NCBI GenBank assembly: GCA_910577365.1
Contig: CAJTMU010000116.1
Location: 1-6,067 of the forward strand
Length of the DNA stretch: 6,067 nt
Reading direction: 5' to 3'
Origin: an uncultured Oscillospiraceae bacterium
GTDB lineage: Bacteria > Bacillota > Clostridia > Oscillospirales > Ruminococcaceae
The notes beneath the pieces are model-generated. The model worked only from the letters and a program-made list of their open reading frames with translations. It had not been told where the DNA came from and did not search any database. Shown here piece after piece: positions 1 through 5,591 of the stretch; within the stretch, counting starts at the first letter, position 1; every line of letters starts with the position of its first letter. The position numbers were made by a program, and so were the translations under genes.

Positions 1-129
1 ATCATCTGTATCATTCACCATGCTACCGTCCAGTCTGCCGCATACGGCACGCATACCGGCAACCATACCTGCATCCCAGTTACCATCTATAATAAAAGCA
101 AAATAGAACCAATATTTGTTACACCTTTT
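1..129 (-). other. Unidentified partial open reading frame at window edge
   Basis: On the minus strand, reading begins just after a TAA at 132-130 and stays open for 43 codons to the window edge. The peptide includes FIIDGNWDAG and MVAGMRAVCGRLDG, which look coding in composition. No ATG with a ribosome binding site opens this frame near 129, although an AAAGGTG sits at about 122-128. It could be a gene whose start was lost, or a chance frame downstream of the 142-816 gene. I do not recognise a family. The plus strand is also open here, so the coding strand is not certain. Confidence 0.25.
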
Positions 130-141
130 TTAGAGAAATTT

Positions 142-816
142 TTAAAAATCTATAGTTTTTGTAAAAAGCGCCAAATTTATCGCCTCATCTTTGGCTATAT
201 TGCCGTCCAAACTGAGTAGATATCCGTCATATATCCAAAATATCCCACACCAGTCTTCGCGAAAAGCAAGGATAAATCCGTCATTTTCTTCATACAAGGA
301 CACAGGTTCCGGATCAGCTTTCTCGGTGTTGATATTTCCCATATTTCCCTCATGAATAATATTCTGACAGAAAGTAACCTTTATCTCGCCACATTCATAG
401 TTTAACATCGTTGAATCGCTCAGAATATCATAGTTGACCAGTTTCCACCCGTTCTCCTCGGGCAATCCGTAATATTCTTCAAAGCTCGTTTTATCAGAGG
501 ATAAGTTTTCAATGAACAGCTTGGAATGGTCGGGCTTAGTATCAAAGTAATATCTTCCGATCACAAAGGCGGCATATACCGTTGTGCCGATCATCAAGGC
601 TGCCACAACGATTGCGGTAGCCACGACGTGCCTTGCTTTACGAAGGGTCCACCGCCGATTATTGTGTTGGTTCTTACGGAGATCTCTGAGGGTTTTGTAT
701 TCCCATAATCTGTACGCGAACTAAAAATGGTGTTTTTTTGTATCTGCGCAGTATTGCTCCACGCGTTCCTCAAACTCTTCTTCCAAAGCCGCTGCTATTA
801 TTTCATCAATATTCAT
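142..816 (-). pseudogene. Putative membrane anti-sigma factor (DUF4367-like), interrupted by an in-frame TAG
   Basis: Read from the ATG at 816-814, the frame gives 31 residues (MNIDEIIAAALEEEFEERVE...), a TAG at 723-721 (codon 32), then continues in the same frame to TAA at 144-142. The whole is 224 codons before the stop. Segments in order are an acidic cytoplasmic helix (1-31), a basic stretch rich in Arg and Lys (33-62), one membrane segment (about 63-85, VVATAIVVAALMIGTTVYAAF), and an extracytoplasmic domain (about 90-224). Its end, FWIYDGYLLSLDGNIAKDEA, resembles the C-terminal pattern of DUF4367. A small membrane protein encoded directly after an ECF-like sigma factor is usually its anti-sigma partner. 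The start overlaps the sigma gene's end by 11 bp, with AGGGG about 7 bases upstream, so the two are translationally coupled. The stop is probably a nonsense mutation of a sense codon (TCG to TAG is one route). Downstream restart at GTG 624-622 would give only the membrane anchor and outer domain. The family call is by pattern only. Confidence 0.8.
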
Positions 817-1336
817 AATCTATCCCCTGTTCTTTCAGCAGTTTAGCAAGCCGCTTTCGCGCTCTGTAAACGCATATGCGGGCGTTTCCCTCGGAGATAC
901 CCGCGATACGGGAAATCTCTTTATAGTTTCTTCCCTCAAACAAGTACAGCCGAAGCATAAGGCGATCGGTTTCCGACATAGTACGGATAATTTTCTTTAT
1001 TTCATCAACTCTTATTTTCTCAAAAGCATTTTTTTCAACGGATATATCAGAACAGATATCCACATGCTCATCGATGTCGTCCGTAAGGTGAGTACGTTGT
1101 TTGTTGATTGCGTTCAAAGAAAGGTGCTCCGTAATAGTAGCAAAATAGCAAGCCCTTTTGTTACAGGGTATTTGAGATACTTTGTCAAGATTGTTGATTA
1201 TCCACATAAATGACTCCTGAACTATATCTTCCGCATCGGATTTGTTGTGCAGAATGCCCATTGCCAGTTTGAACATCATTTGTTTGTATTTAACAAAAAG
1301 TTCACTTATCAGTTTATCGTCAGAATTCTTCGGCAC
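806..1336 (-). CDS. RNA polymerase sigma-70 family (ECF-like) sigma factor
   Basis: This 176-residue protein has the two-domain layout of ECF sigma factors, which direct RNA polymerase to a small regulon in response to a signal. Region 2 spans about residues 9-70, with the DAEDIVQESF motif at 34-43 for core binding and -10 recognition. Region 4 spans about 116-168, with a helix-turn-helix at NYKEISRIAGISEGNARICVYRARKRL for -35 binding. The start chosen is GTG at 1336-1334, which has GGGGAGGT 8 bases upstream. A longer ATG start at 1366 is unlikely: it lacks a ribosome binding site, and the promoter's -10 box (1374-1369) puts transcription initiation at about 1362, inside that extension. The TGA stop overlaps the start of the anti-sigma candidate. 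If that partner is truly broken, this sigma factor may be unrestrained. The family call is firm; the regulon is unknown. Confidence 0.94.
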   Translation of the reverse strand: MPKNSDDKLISELFVKYKQMMFKLAMGILHNKSDAEDIVQESFMWIINNLDKVSQIPCNKRACYFATITEHLSLNAINKQRTHLTDDIDEHVDICSDISVEKNAFEKIRVDEIKKIIRTMSETDRLMLRLYLFEGRNYKEISRIAGISEGNARICVYRARKRLAKLLKEQGIDYEY

Positions 1337-1343
1337 TTTGCAC

Positions 1344-1351
1344 ACCTCCCC
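1344..1351 (-). promoter_or_regulatory. Ribosome binding site of the sigma factor gene
   Basis: GGGGAGGT on the minus strand lies 8 bases before the GTG at 1336. This decides for the GTG start over the upstream ATG at 1366. Confidence 0.85.
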
Positions 1352-1368
1352 GTAAAACACTGCCATAT

Positions 1369-1397
1369 ATTATAGCATAAAAGTATATATGTTTCAA
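1369..1397 (-). promoter_or_regulatory. Sigma-A type promoter for the sigma/anti-sigma operon
   Basis: On the minus strand, TTGAAA (1397-1392) and TATAAT (1374-1369) are separated by exactly 17 bp, and TGC precedes the -10 box to make an extended -10. This near-consensus housekeeping promoter implies strong basal expression. No second, ECF-type autoregulatory promoter is obvious nearby. Confidence 0.85.
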
Positions 1398-1452
1398 TAG
1401 ATTGAATAAAATGCACAAAAATCAGCATTTTATTTTGTAAGAATTGATGAAT

Positions 1453-1481
1453 TTGAAAAAATATACTAGCGCGTGCATAAA
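1453..1481 (+). promoter_or_regulatory. Possible promoter for the RepA-like ATPase gene
   Basis: TTGAAA (1453-1458), 17 bp, then CATAAA (1476-1481) preceded by TG. The -10 is imperfect. A TATACT at 1462-1467 is an alternative -10 but lacks a well-spaced -35. The predicted transcript would start at about 1488 and run through the hairpin at 1516-1540. Confidence 0.4.
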
Positions 1482-1515
1482 ACTCTTTTTTCGTGTCGGT
1501 AAGGTTATAGAGGGC

Positions 1516-1548
1516 AATCCCGTCGTTCGTCGGCGGGATTTTGTTTTC
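1516..1548 (+). terminator. Rho-independent terminator-like hairpin, possible leader attenuator
   Basis: Arms AATCCCGTCG (1516-1525) and CGGCGGGATT (1531-1540) pair over 10 bp with one G-U pair and a TTCGT loop, followed by TTTGTTTTC. It sits 28 bases before the TTG start of the RepA-like gene and after the possible promoter at 1453-1481. It is therefore either an attenuator of that gene or the leftover terminator of a gene formerly to the left. The T tract lies only on the plus-strand side. Confidence 0.7.
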
Positions 1549-1562
1549 GAAAAAATTTTGAC

Positions 1563-1568
1563 AGGAGG
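1563..1568 (+). promoter_or_regulatory. Ribosome binding site of the RepA-like gene
   Basis: A perfect AGGAGG lies 8 bases before TTG 1577. An in-frame TGA at 1559-1561 excludes any start further upstream, so the TTG start is well supported. Confidence 0.88.
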
Positions 1569-1576
1569 ACAATTTA

Positions 1577-2580
1577 TTGAAAAAACTTGAAACCGTAAAC
1601 TGTGAAGAACTCATGACCGAGCCGCTGAAGCCGATTGAATTTGTTGTGGACAACCTTATCACACAAGGGCTGTTCATTCTGGCGGGAGCACCGAAAATCG
1701 GAAAGTCATGGCTGGCGCTGGATATCTGTCTGAGCGTAGCCAAAGGAGAGCCGGTACTGAATGCCAAGACAGCGCAAGGCACGACACTGTACCTTTGCTT
1801 GGAGGACAGCAGGATCAGAATCCAAAACCGACTGTACGAAATGACAGATGAGCCAACGGAACATCTGCACTTCGACCTGCTCGCCAACTCAATCGGTAGC
1901 GGCTTAGAGGAACAGATCGAACGATTTATTTCGGAACACCGCAACACCAAAATTATTTTCATTGACACGCTTCAAAAAATTCGATCCAACTCTCCCGACA
2001 GCACTTACGCGACAGATTATAAAGAACTGTCCGTTCTGAAATCTATCGCGGACAAACGTTCGGTCGCTATCGTTCTGGTACATCACTTACGAAAACCAAA
2101 GACGCCGATCCGTTCAACATGATCTCGGGAACGACAGGGTTAAGCGGCTGTGTGGACGGGAGCTTTGTTCTTTCGGAGTCAAAGCGCGGCTCGCGAAATG
2201 CTACTCTCTACTGTGTCGGACGCGACATAGAAAACCGCGAGATCGAGTTGAAATTCGACAGCGATAAACACAGGTGGATATCAAATGAAACCTATTCCGA
2301 AAAAGAAAATAAAAGCAAAATCTTTATCGAAAAAATATTTGATTTTATGGTTGAAAGAAAAAAATTCGTTGGAACGGCGACAGAGCTTGCCGCTCTTCTC
2401 GTGCCGAGATTTGATACGGAAATATTTCCGAACAGGCTGACAAGAGATTTGGTTCAGAACGCTCACGAACTGTCGAGTTACGGAATAAAATTTTCTTCCG
2501 AGCGCAGTCATGGCGCGAGAAGAATTCGGTTGGATTTGCTGTCGGGTGACGGTAGTGACAGTAAAAATCCTGCCCCTTAA
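1577..2580 (+). pseudogene. RepA-like AAA ATPase (AAA_25 family), split by a 1-base frameshift
   Basis: Proteins of this RecA-fold family are ATPases or helicases tied to replication of plasmids and mobile elements. The first part (1577-2122) starts at TTG and shows Walker A GAPKIGKS at residues 37-44 and Walker B IIFID ending at Asp130, then VHHLRK. Family members continue from HHLRK into a DPFNMISGTTGLSG segment. Here that segment is in the -1 frame: DADPFNMISG is read from 2101 and runs to TAA at 2580. Loss of one base at about 2099-2101 (AAGGAC to AAGAC) would explain this. Joined, the parts give about 334 residues, a normal length. The second part has the strand region GSFVLSE...ATLYCVGRDI and a C-terminal region that looks like a winged helix (about 230-320). 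TGA 2120-2122 overlaps ATG 2119-2121, but no ribosome binding site precedes that ATG and no slippery heptamer is visible. A sequencing error is possible. Confidence 0.88.
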
Positions 2581-2690
2581 ATTTTACCGACTTACCGTCA
2601 CCTGATCTTGACAAAGCCTTTTGCAATGCGGATTTATCGGGTGACGGTAACTTTTCGGGTGACAGTAGAAACGCCAAACGGGTGACGGTA
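2543..2690 (+). repeat. Iteron-like GTGACRGTA repeat cluster, candidate replication origin
   Basis: Five direct copies of GTGACRGTA lie at 2546-2554, 2555-2563, 2641-2649, 2659-2667 and 2682-2690, with one inverted copy at 2593-2601. Four of the direct copies share the longer form CGGGTGACRGTA (2543, 2638, 2656, 2679). The first two are tandem and lie inside the last codons of the RepA-like gene. Directly repeated short sites next to a replication-ATPase gene are typical of iteron origins. The function is inferred; the repeats are visible directly. Confidence 0.65.
2592..2650. repeat. 15-bp inverted repeat within the iteron cluster
   Basis: TTACCGTCACCTGAT (2592-2606) pairs with ATCGGGTGACGGTAA (2636-2650): 14 Watson-Crick pairs, one G-T, and a 29-base loop. 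The loop contains a consensus -35 box TTGACA (2608-2613). No good -10 follows at 17 bp (GATTTA), so a promoter here is doubtful. No T tract follows, so it is not a terminator. It may be an operator or an origin structure. Confidence 0.6.
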
Positions 2691-2978
2691 ACTTCTGGGA
2701 GCAGGTGAGAGCGTGTGTGCCGATTTGTGCGAGGCTTGACCGCAGATTAGAGTAACTGCCCGACAAACCCGATTGGAGCGAAATTTGAGCCGTTTCTGCA
2801 CGTGTTTGAGCAGGGCGTTCCGCAGAGCTAATTGCAGGAGAATAAAGCAAATATTTCACGGCTGACTCGAACAGATATGAGGGTATGATTTTTAAGCAGG
2901 TTAAAGCGACGGTGTCGCGGTCACAGCGGACGGCAAAGCCGACCGCATTGTAGAGCCATTCGTGGGAGGTGAAGTTTG
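2691..2978. other. Gene-free stretch between iterons and the ribbon-helix-helix gene
   Basis: About 290 bases with no convincing gene. Plus-strand frames are broken by frequent stops. Two short stretches look coding: frame 2 from about 2846 (SKYFTADSNRYEG...) to TAG 2951, and frame 1 from 2905 (SDGVAVTADGKADRIVE...) to TGA 2979. They may be remnants of a decayed gene. The minus-strand frame over 2584-2994 starts at a TTG without a ribosome binding site and looks like a shadow. Confidence 0.45.
2906..2946. repeat. Two adjacent hairpins
   Basis: GCGAC-GGT-GTCGC (2906-2918) is followed 7 bases later by GCGGACGGC-AAA-GCCGACCGC (2926-2946), a 9-bp stem with one central A-A mismatch. Paired GC-rich hairpins in non-coding DNA of a mobile element could be part of a single-strand origin, a transfer origin or an RNA leader. 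No T tract follows, so they are not terminators. Confidence 0.5.
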
Positions 2979-3002
2979 ATGTCAAGACAAACAAAAGTAT
3001 GA
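2979..3002 (+). other. Seven-codon open frame with a perfect ribosome binding site (possible leader peptide)
   Basis: GGGAGGTGA at about 2964-2972 precedes ATG 2979, which reads MSRQTKV and stops at TGA 3000-3002. The ATG overlaps the TGA (2977-2979) of the upstream frame-1 remnant as TGATG, a typical coupling junction. It may be a leader peptide for the ribbon-helix-helix gene, or the start of a decayed gene whose frame continues open after the TGA. Confidence 0.35.
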
Positions 3003-3099
3003 AACATAGGTGTCACTTTGAAAGAAAAATCCAACAAATGCGACAGTAAAGGGAAATACGGTGACACAGAAAGATCATACCGCAGGAAATGGAGGTTCA

Positions 3100-3588
3100 A
3101 TGGCAGAAAAAATAGGTATCAGTCTGGACAAGGAAACATTGCAGCTTTGCGACAAATATTCGGCGAAACATTCAAGATCGCGCTCGGAATTTATCGCGAC
3201 AGCAATTCAGAAATATGTCTCCGATCTGGAGCTTGGCAGACAGAAAAATATTATCGCAAAGGAGCTTGCCGGAGAGATTGTTAAGGGCAGCGAAGCGGGC
3301 GTTACGAAAATCTCAAAGGGGCTGTTTAGGTACGCTGTCGAGGTCGAAATGATCATCATGATCTTGTCGGAGCTGGCAAATATTCCTCCCGAAATCATGC
3401 AGGAATATCGCAAAGAAGCAATCGGAAATGTTCGCAGAACTCGCGGGAAAATAAATCTCGACGACTTGATCGCGAGAAATAATCGGGAGTTTGCAGAGCG
3501 AAAATTATCCGAAAAAGGTAACACGGACGATACAATTGTTGGTGAATACACAGTAGACGATTATGATTTTATGGAGGATGATATATGA
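3100..3588 (+). CDS. Ribbon-helix-helix (CopG/Arc-like) DNA-binding protein
   Basis: A 162-residue protein with an N-terminal ribbon-helix-helix domain: strand KIGISL at 4-9, helix about 10-22, turn HSRSRS, and second helix EFIATAIQKYVSDL at about 30-43. Such dimers bind short operator repeats and act as plasmid copy-number, partition, relaxosome or transcription regulators. The remaining ~120 residues form helical segments and an acidic tail (VDDYDFMEDDI) that I do not recognise. The ATG at 3100 is chosen because GGAGG lies 4 bases upstream. A GTG at 3061 in the same frame lacks a ribosome binding site. Its stop overlaps the next gene by ATGA. Next to the iteron cluster and the RepA-like gene, it is a good candidate to bind the origin or repress the element's promoters, but its target is unknown. 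Confidence 0.82.
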   Translation: MAEKIGISLDKETLQLCDKYSAKHSRSRSEFIATAIQKYVSDLELGRQKNIIAKELAGEIVKGSEAGVTKISKGLFRYAVEVEMIIMILSELANIPPEIMQEYRKEAIGNVRRTRGKINLDDLIARNNREFAERKLSEKGNTDDTIVGEYTVDDYDFMEDDI

Positions 3589-3836
3589 CCAAATTCAATC
3601 GAATGAAACTGTTCTTCAAGTCCTGCCTGCTGTTTTTCAGCAGACGAGCCGAGGAAAAACTCGGCAAAAACTTGCCCGTCAAAGACGGATTTTCCGTGAT
3701 AGATAATGTGCTGTACTACGTCAGCGATAAGACGAGAATTAAGATCAAGGAGCACTTCGCCGAAGCAAAGGTGACTGCTCTTGACCTTGTGGAAAGCGCG
3801 ATTAGGTACGAGAAACGCACCCAGACGGCGGGATAA
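3585..3836 (+). CDS. Small hypothetical protein coupled to the ribbon-helix-helix gene
   Basis: An 83-residue basic protein that I do not recognise. The ATG at 3585 overlaps the preceding TGA (ATGA), and GGAGG at 3572-3576 gives a good ribosome binding site, so the two genes are very likely co-translated. The N-terminus (MKLFFKSCLLFFSRR, about 7-21) has a short hydrophobic amphipathic run but is too short for a secure membrane segment. The C-terminal half (DKTRIKIKEHFAEAKVTALDLVESAIRYEKR) looks helical. Coupling suggests it works with the DNA-binding protein, as an accessory or a control factor. A toxin-antitoxin pair is conceivable, since a ribbon-helix-helix antitoxin often precedes its toxin, but no toxin family motif is visible. 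Confidence 0.7.
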   Translation: MTKFNRMKLFFKSCLLFFSRRAEEKLGKNLPVKDGFSVIDNVLYYVSDKTRIKIKEHFAEAKVTALDLVESAIRYEKRTQTAG

Positions 3837-3853
3837 TTTTCTCAAAAAACCGC

Positions 3854-3882
3854 TGGACATTACGTCCGCATTATGGTATAGT
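3854..3882 (+). promoter_or_regulatory. Promoter of the serine recombinase gene
   Basis: TGGACA (3854-3859), a 17-bp spacer, and TATAGT (3877-3882) preceded by TGG as an extended -10. Transcription would start at about 3889, leaving a leader of about 50 bases before ATG 3940. Confidence 0.8.
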
Positions 3883-3911
3883 GTTGTTGAAAGCAATGTG
3901 TTGTAATGCGG
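3855..3911. promoter_or_regulatory. Operator-like inverted repeats over the recombinase promoter
   Basis: Two dyads overlap the promoter. GGAC-ATTAC-GTCC (3855-3867) covers the -35 box and spacer. A perfect 8-bp pair CCGCATTA (3866-3873) and TAATGCGG (3904-3911) brackets the -10 box and the predicted start site. They are candidate binding sites for a repressor such as the ribbon-helix-helix protein or the recombinase itself. Confidence 0.55.
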
Positions 3912-3925
3912 GTTGTTTCGGAACG

Positions 3926-3931
3926 AGGAGG
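3926..3931 (+). promoter_or_regulatory. Ribosome binding site of the recombinase gene
   Basis: AGGAGG lies 8 bases before ATG 3940, which favours that start over the in-frame TTG at 3913. Confidence 0.88.
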
Positions 3932-3939
3932 TTAATTTA

Positions 3940-5559
3940 ATGAAACAACAATATAACACGGCACTTTATCTGAGACTTAGCCGCGACGACGAACTGAAAG
4001 GCGAGAGCGGCAGCATATCCACACAGCGTGATATGCTTACTCAATATTGCAGAGAGCAGAATCTGAATATAATAGGCGAATATGTTGACGACGGCTGGTC
4101 GGGCACGAATTTCGACAGACCAAGCTTTCAGCGCATGATCGACGATATTGAGGACGGAAAAATCAACTGCGTTATCACGAAAGACCTTTCAAGGCTTGGC
4201 AGAAATTACGTTCTCACGGGGCAATACACCGACTTCTACTTCCCGTCAAAGGGCGTGAGATATATCGCTGTCAGCGACGGTGTAGACAGTGAAAAGGGCG
4301 AAAGCGAGATCGCACCGTTCCTCAACATTCTCAACGAAATGCACGCCCGGCAGACCAGCAAAAAGGTCAAGGCGGCTATGCGTACACGTTTTTTGAACGG
4401 AGCGTATTATAGTCCATGTGCTCCGATAGGCTACAAATGGCATCCCGAAATCAAGGGAAAAATCATTCCCGATGAGGATGCGCGGTGGATAGTGGAAAAG
4501 ATATTCGATCTCGCCGCGCATGGAGTTGGACCATCCAAAATCCGCCATACGCTTGACGATGAGCATATCCCGACTCCCGCGTGGCTGAACTATCAAAAGT
4601 ATGGAACGTTCGCCCACATCTTCGAGGGACAGCCGGAAAACAAACGGCATCAATGGTCAACGGCTATGGTCAAAGCGATCCTCTCCAGCGAGGTGTACAT
4701 CGGGAACAGCGTTCACAACAAGCAGACTGCTATATCGTTCAGGAACAAGAAAAAGGTTCTCAGACCAAAAGACGAGTGGTATACCGTAGAAAATACTCAC
4801 GAGCCTATTATTTCAAAGGATGTCTGGGATCAGGCTCACGCTCATATTGAAAGCCGAAAACGTCCTAAAAAAAGCGGTGAAACGCAAATTTTCGCGGGAC
4901 TTCTGAAGTGCGCTGACTGCGGTCGGGTATTGCGATATATGCGCAGAAATGCAACCGCAAGGTCAAGAGAAAGACAATATTATATGTGTACGAACTATAG
5001 CGAATACGGCAAGGATAAATGCTCGAGCCACTATATTCGGTATGATGTGATATACGCCGTTGTACTCGGCAGACTGCAATATTGGATCGCACAGACCCAT
5101 GAAAAGGACGACAGTAAACTGCTTCAGCGTCTTCTGAAAAGCGGCGATAAGCAGCGCGAAAAAGAAAACACAAGCGCCAAAAAGGAACTGTTGAAAATCG
5201 AAAAGCGTCTGCAGGAGTTGGATAACTTGTTTGCCAGGATGTACGAGGACAGAGCCAAAGAGGCAATCACCGAACGCAACTTTGCAATGCTCTCGGCGAA
5301 ATATCAAGAGGAACAAACGCAGCTTGAAAACAAAACGCGGGAGCTTCAAGCAAAGCTGGACAAGTCGGCGCAGGACGCCGACGGAGCGGAAAAATGGCTG
5401 TCGCTTATCCGCAAGTACACCGAGCTGACGGAACTTACCGCGCCGCTGCTGAACGAACTGATCGACAAGATCGTGGTTCATCAAGCCGAGAACGACGAAA
5501 ACGGCAGCAGAACACAGGAGATTGAGATTTTCTACCGATTTGTAGGGAAGATCGATTAA
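3940..5559 (+). CDS. Large serine recombinase (TnpX/TndX-like, DUF4368 C-terminus)
   Basis: A 539-residue site-specific recombinase of the large serine family, which excises and integrates mobile elements through a covalent 5'-phosphoserine intermediate. The resolvase-type catalytic domain spans about 6-150: nucleophile Ser14 in YLRLSRDD, the YVDDGWSGTNFDRPSF motif from residue 48, and Arg85 and Arg88 in SRLGR. The Recombinase domain follows from about residue 161 (APIGYKW) to 300. A zinc ribbon has Cys324, Cys327, Cys350 and Cys361. A long coiled coil covers about 390-480. A DUF4368-like end (LTAPLLNELIDKIVVHQAE...EIEIFYRF) closes the protein. Length and domain order are normal for Tn4451-type recombinases of Clostridia, and all key residues are present, so it is probably active. 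It has its own promoter and sits at the right end of the element, next to the cut protease gene, as expected for an integrase near its att site. Confidence 0.97.
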   Translation: MKQQYNTALYLRLSRDDELKGESGSISTQRDMLTQYCREQNLNIIGEYVDDGWSGTNFDRPSFQRMIDDIEDGKINCVITKDLSRLGRNYVLTGQYTDFYFPSKGVRYIAVSDGVDSEKGESEIAPFLNILNEMHARQTSKKVKAAMRTRFLNGAYYSPCAPIGYKWHPEIKGKIIPDEDARWIVEKIFDLAAHGVGPSKIRHTLDDEHIPTPAWLNYQKYGTFAHIFEGQPENKRHQWSTAMVKAILSSEVYIGNSVHNKQTAISFRNKKKVLRPKDEWYTVENTHEPIISKDVWDQAHAHIESRKRPKKSGETQIFAGLLKCADCGRVLRYMRRNATARSRERQYYMCTNYSEYGKDKCSSHYIRYDVIYAVVLGRLQYWIAQTHEKDDSKLLQRLLKSGDKQREKENTSAKKELLKIEKRLQELDNLFARMYEDRAKEAITERNFAMLSAKYQEEQTQLENKTRELQAKLDKSAQDADGAEKWLSLIRKYTELTELTAPLLNELIDKIVVHQAENDENGSRTQEIEIFYRFVGKID

Positions 5560-5591
5560 ATAACTGGCGGTATCCTTAAGTAAAGGAATAG
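5560..5591. other. Likely right junction of the element
   Basis: These 32 bases separate the recombinase stop from the point where the truncated protease frame opens. They contain an imperfect dyad, TATCCTT (5571-5577) and AAGGAATA (5583-5590). A large serine recombinase's att site is usually beside its gene, so the crossover point may lie here. No matching copy could be found by eye at the left side of the element, so the exact boundary is undefined. Confidence 0.4.

Noticed and set aside
1198..1206. Perfect DnaA-box match TTATCCACA
   Set aside because: A single copy inside the sigma factor's conserved region 2 (it encodes part of MWIIN on the minus strand), so it is explained by protein coding and not clustered with other boxes.
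1446..1461. Similarity between GATGAATTTGAAAAAA here and GATGAATATAAAAACA at 5619-5634 as possible attL/attR
   Set aside because: 13 of 16 matches in AT-rich DNA is weak. The left copy has no protease sequence beside it, so the pair does not reconstruct an intact target.
1309..1968. Minus-strand open frame of 219 codons
   Set aside because: It runs antisense through the RepA-like gene, whose Walker motifs settle the coding strand, and across the promoter region of the sigma operon.
2608..2636. Promoter with TTGACA at 2608
   Set aside because: The -35 is perfect, but the hexamers 16-18 bp downstream (such as GATTTA) match the -10 consensus poorly, so it is recorded only as part of the inverted repeat.
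2584..2994. Minus-strand open frame of 136 codons opposite the iterons and gap region
   Set aside because: It starts at a TTG with no ribosome binding site, its composition is rich in Ser, Cys and Arg, no domain is recognisable, and it runs through the repeat cluster on the non-operon strand.
3018..3284. Plus-strand open frame of 88 codons from TTG 3018
   Set aside because: Most of it is a frame-shifted shadow of the ribbon-helix-helix gene; it has no ribosome binding site of its own and its composition is unlike a protein.
3349..3363. Palindromic ATGATCATCATGATC
   Set aside because: It lies inside the ribbon-helix-helix gene and encodes MIIMI; nothing else suggests a regulatory site.
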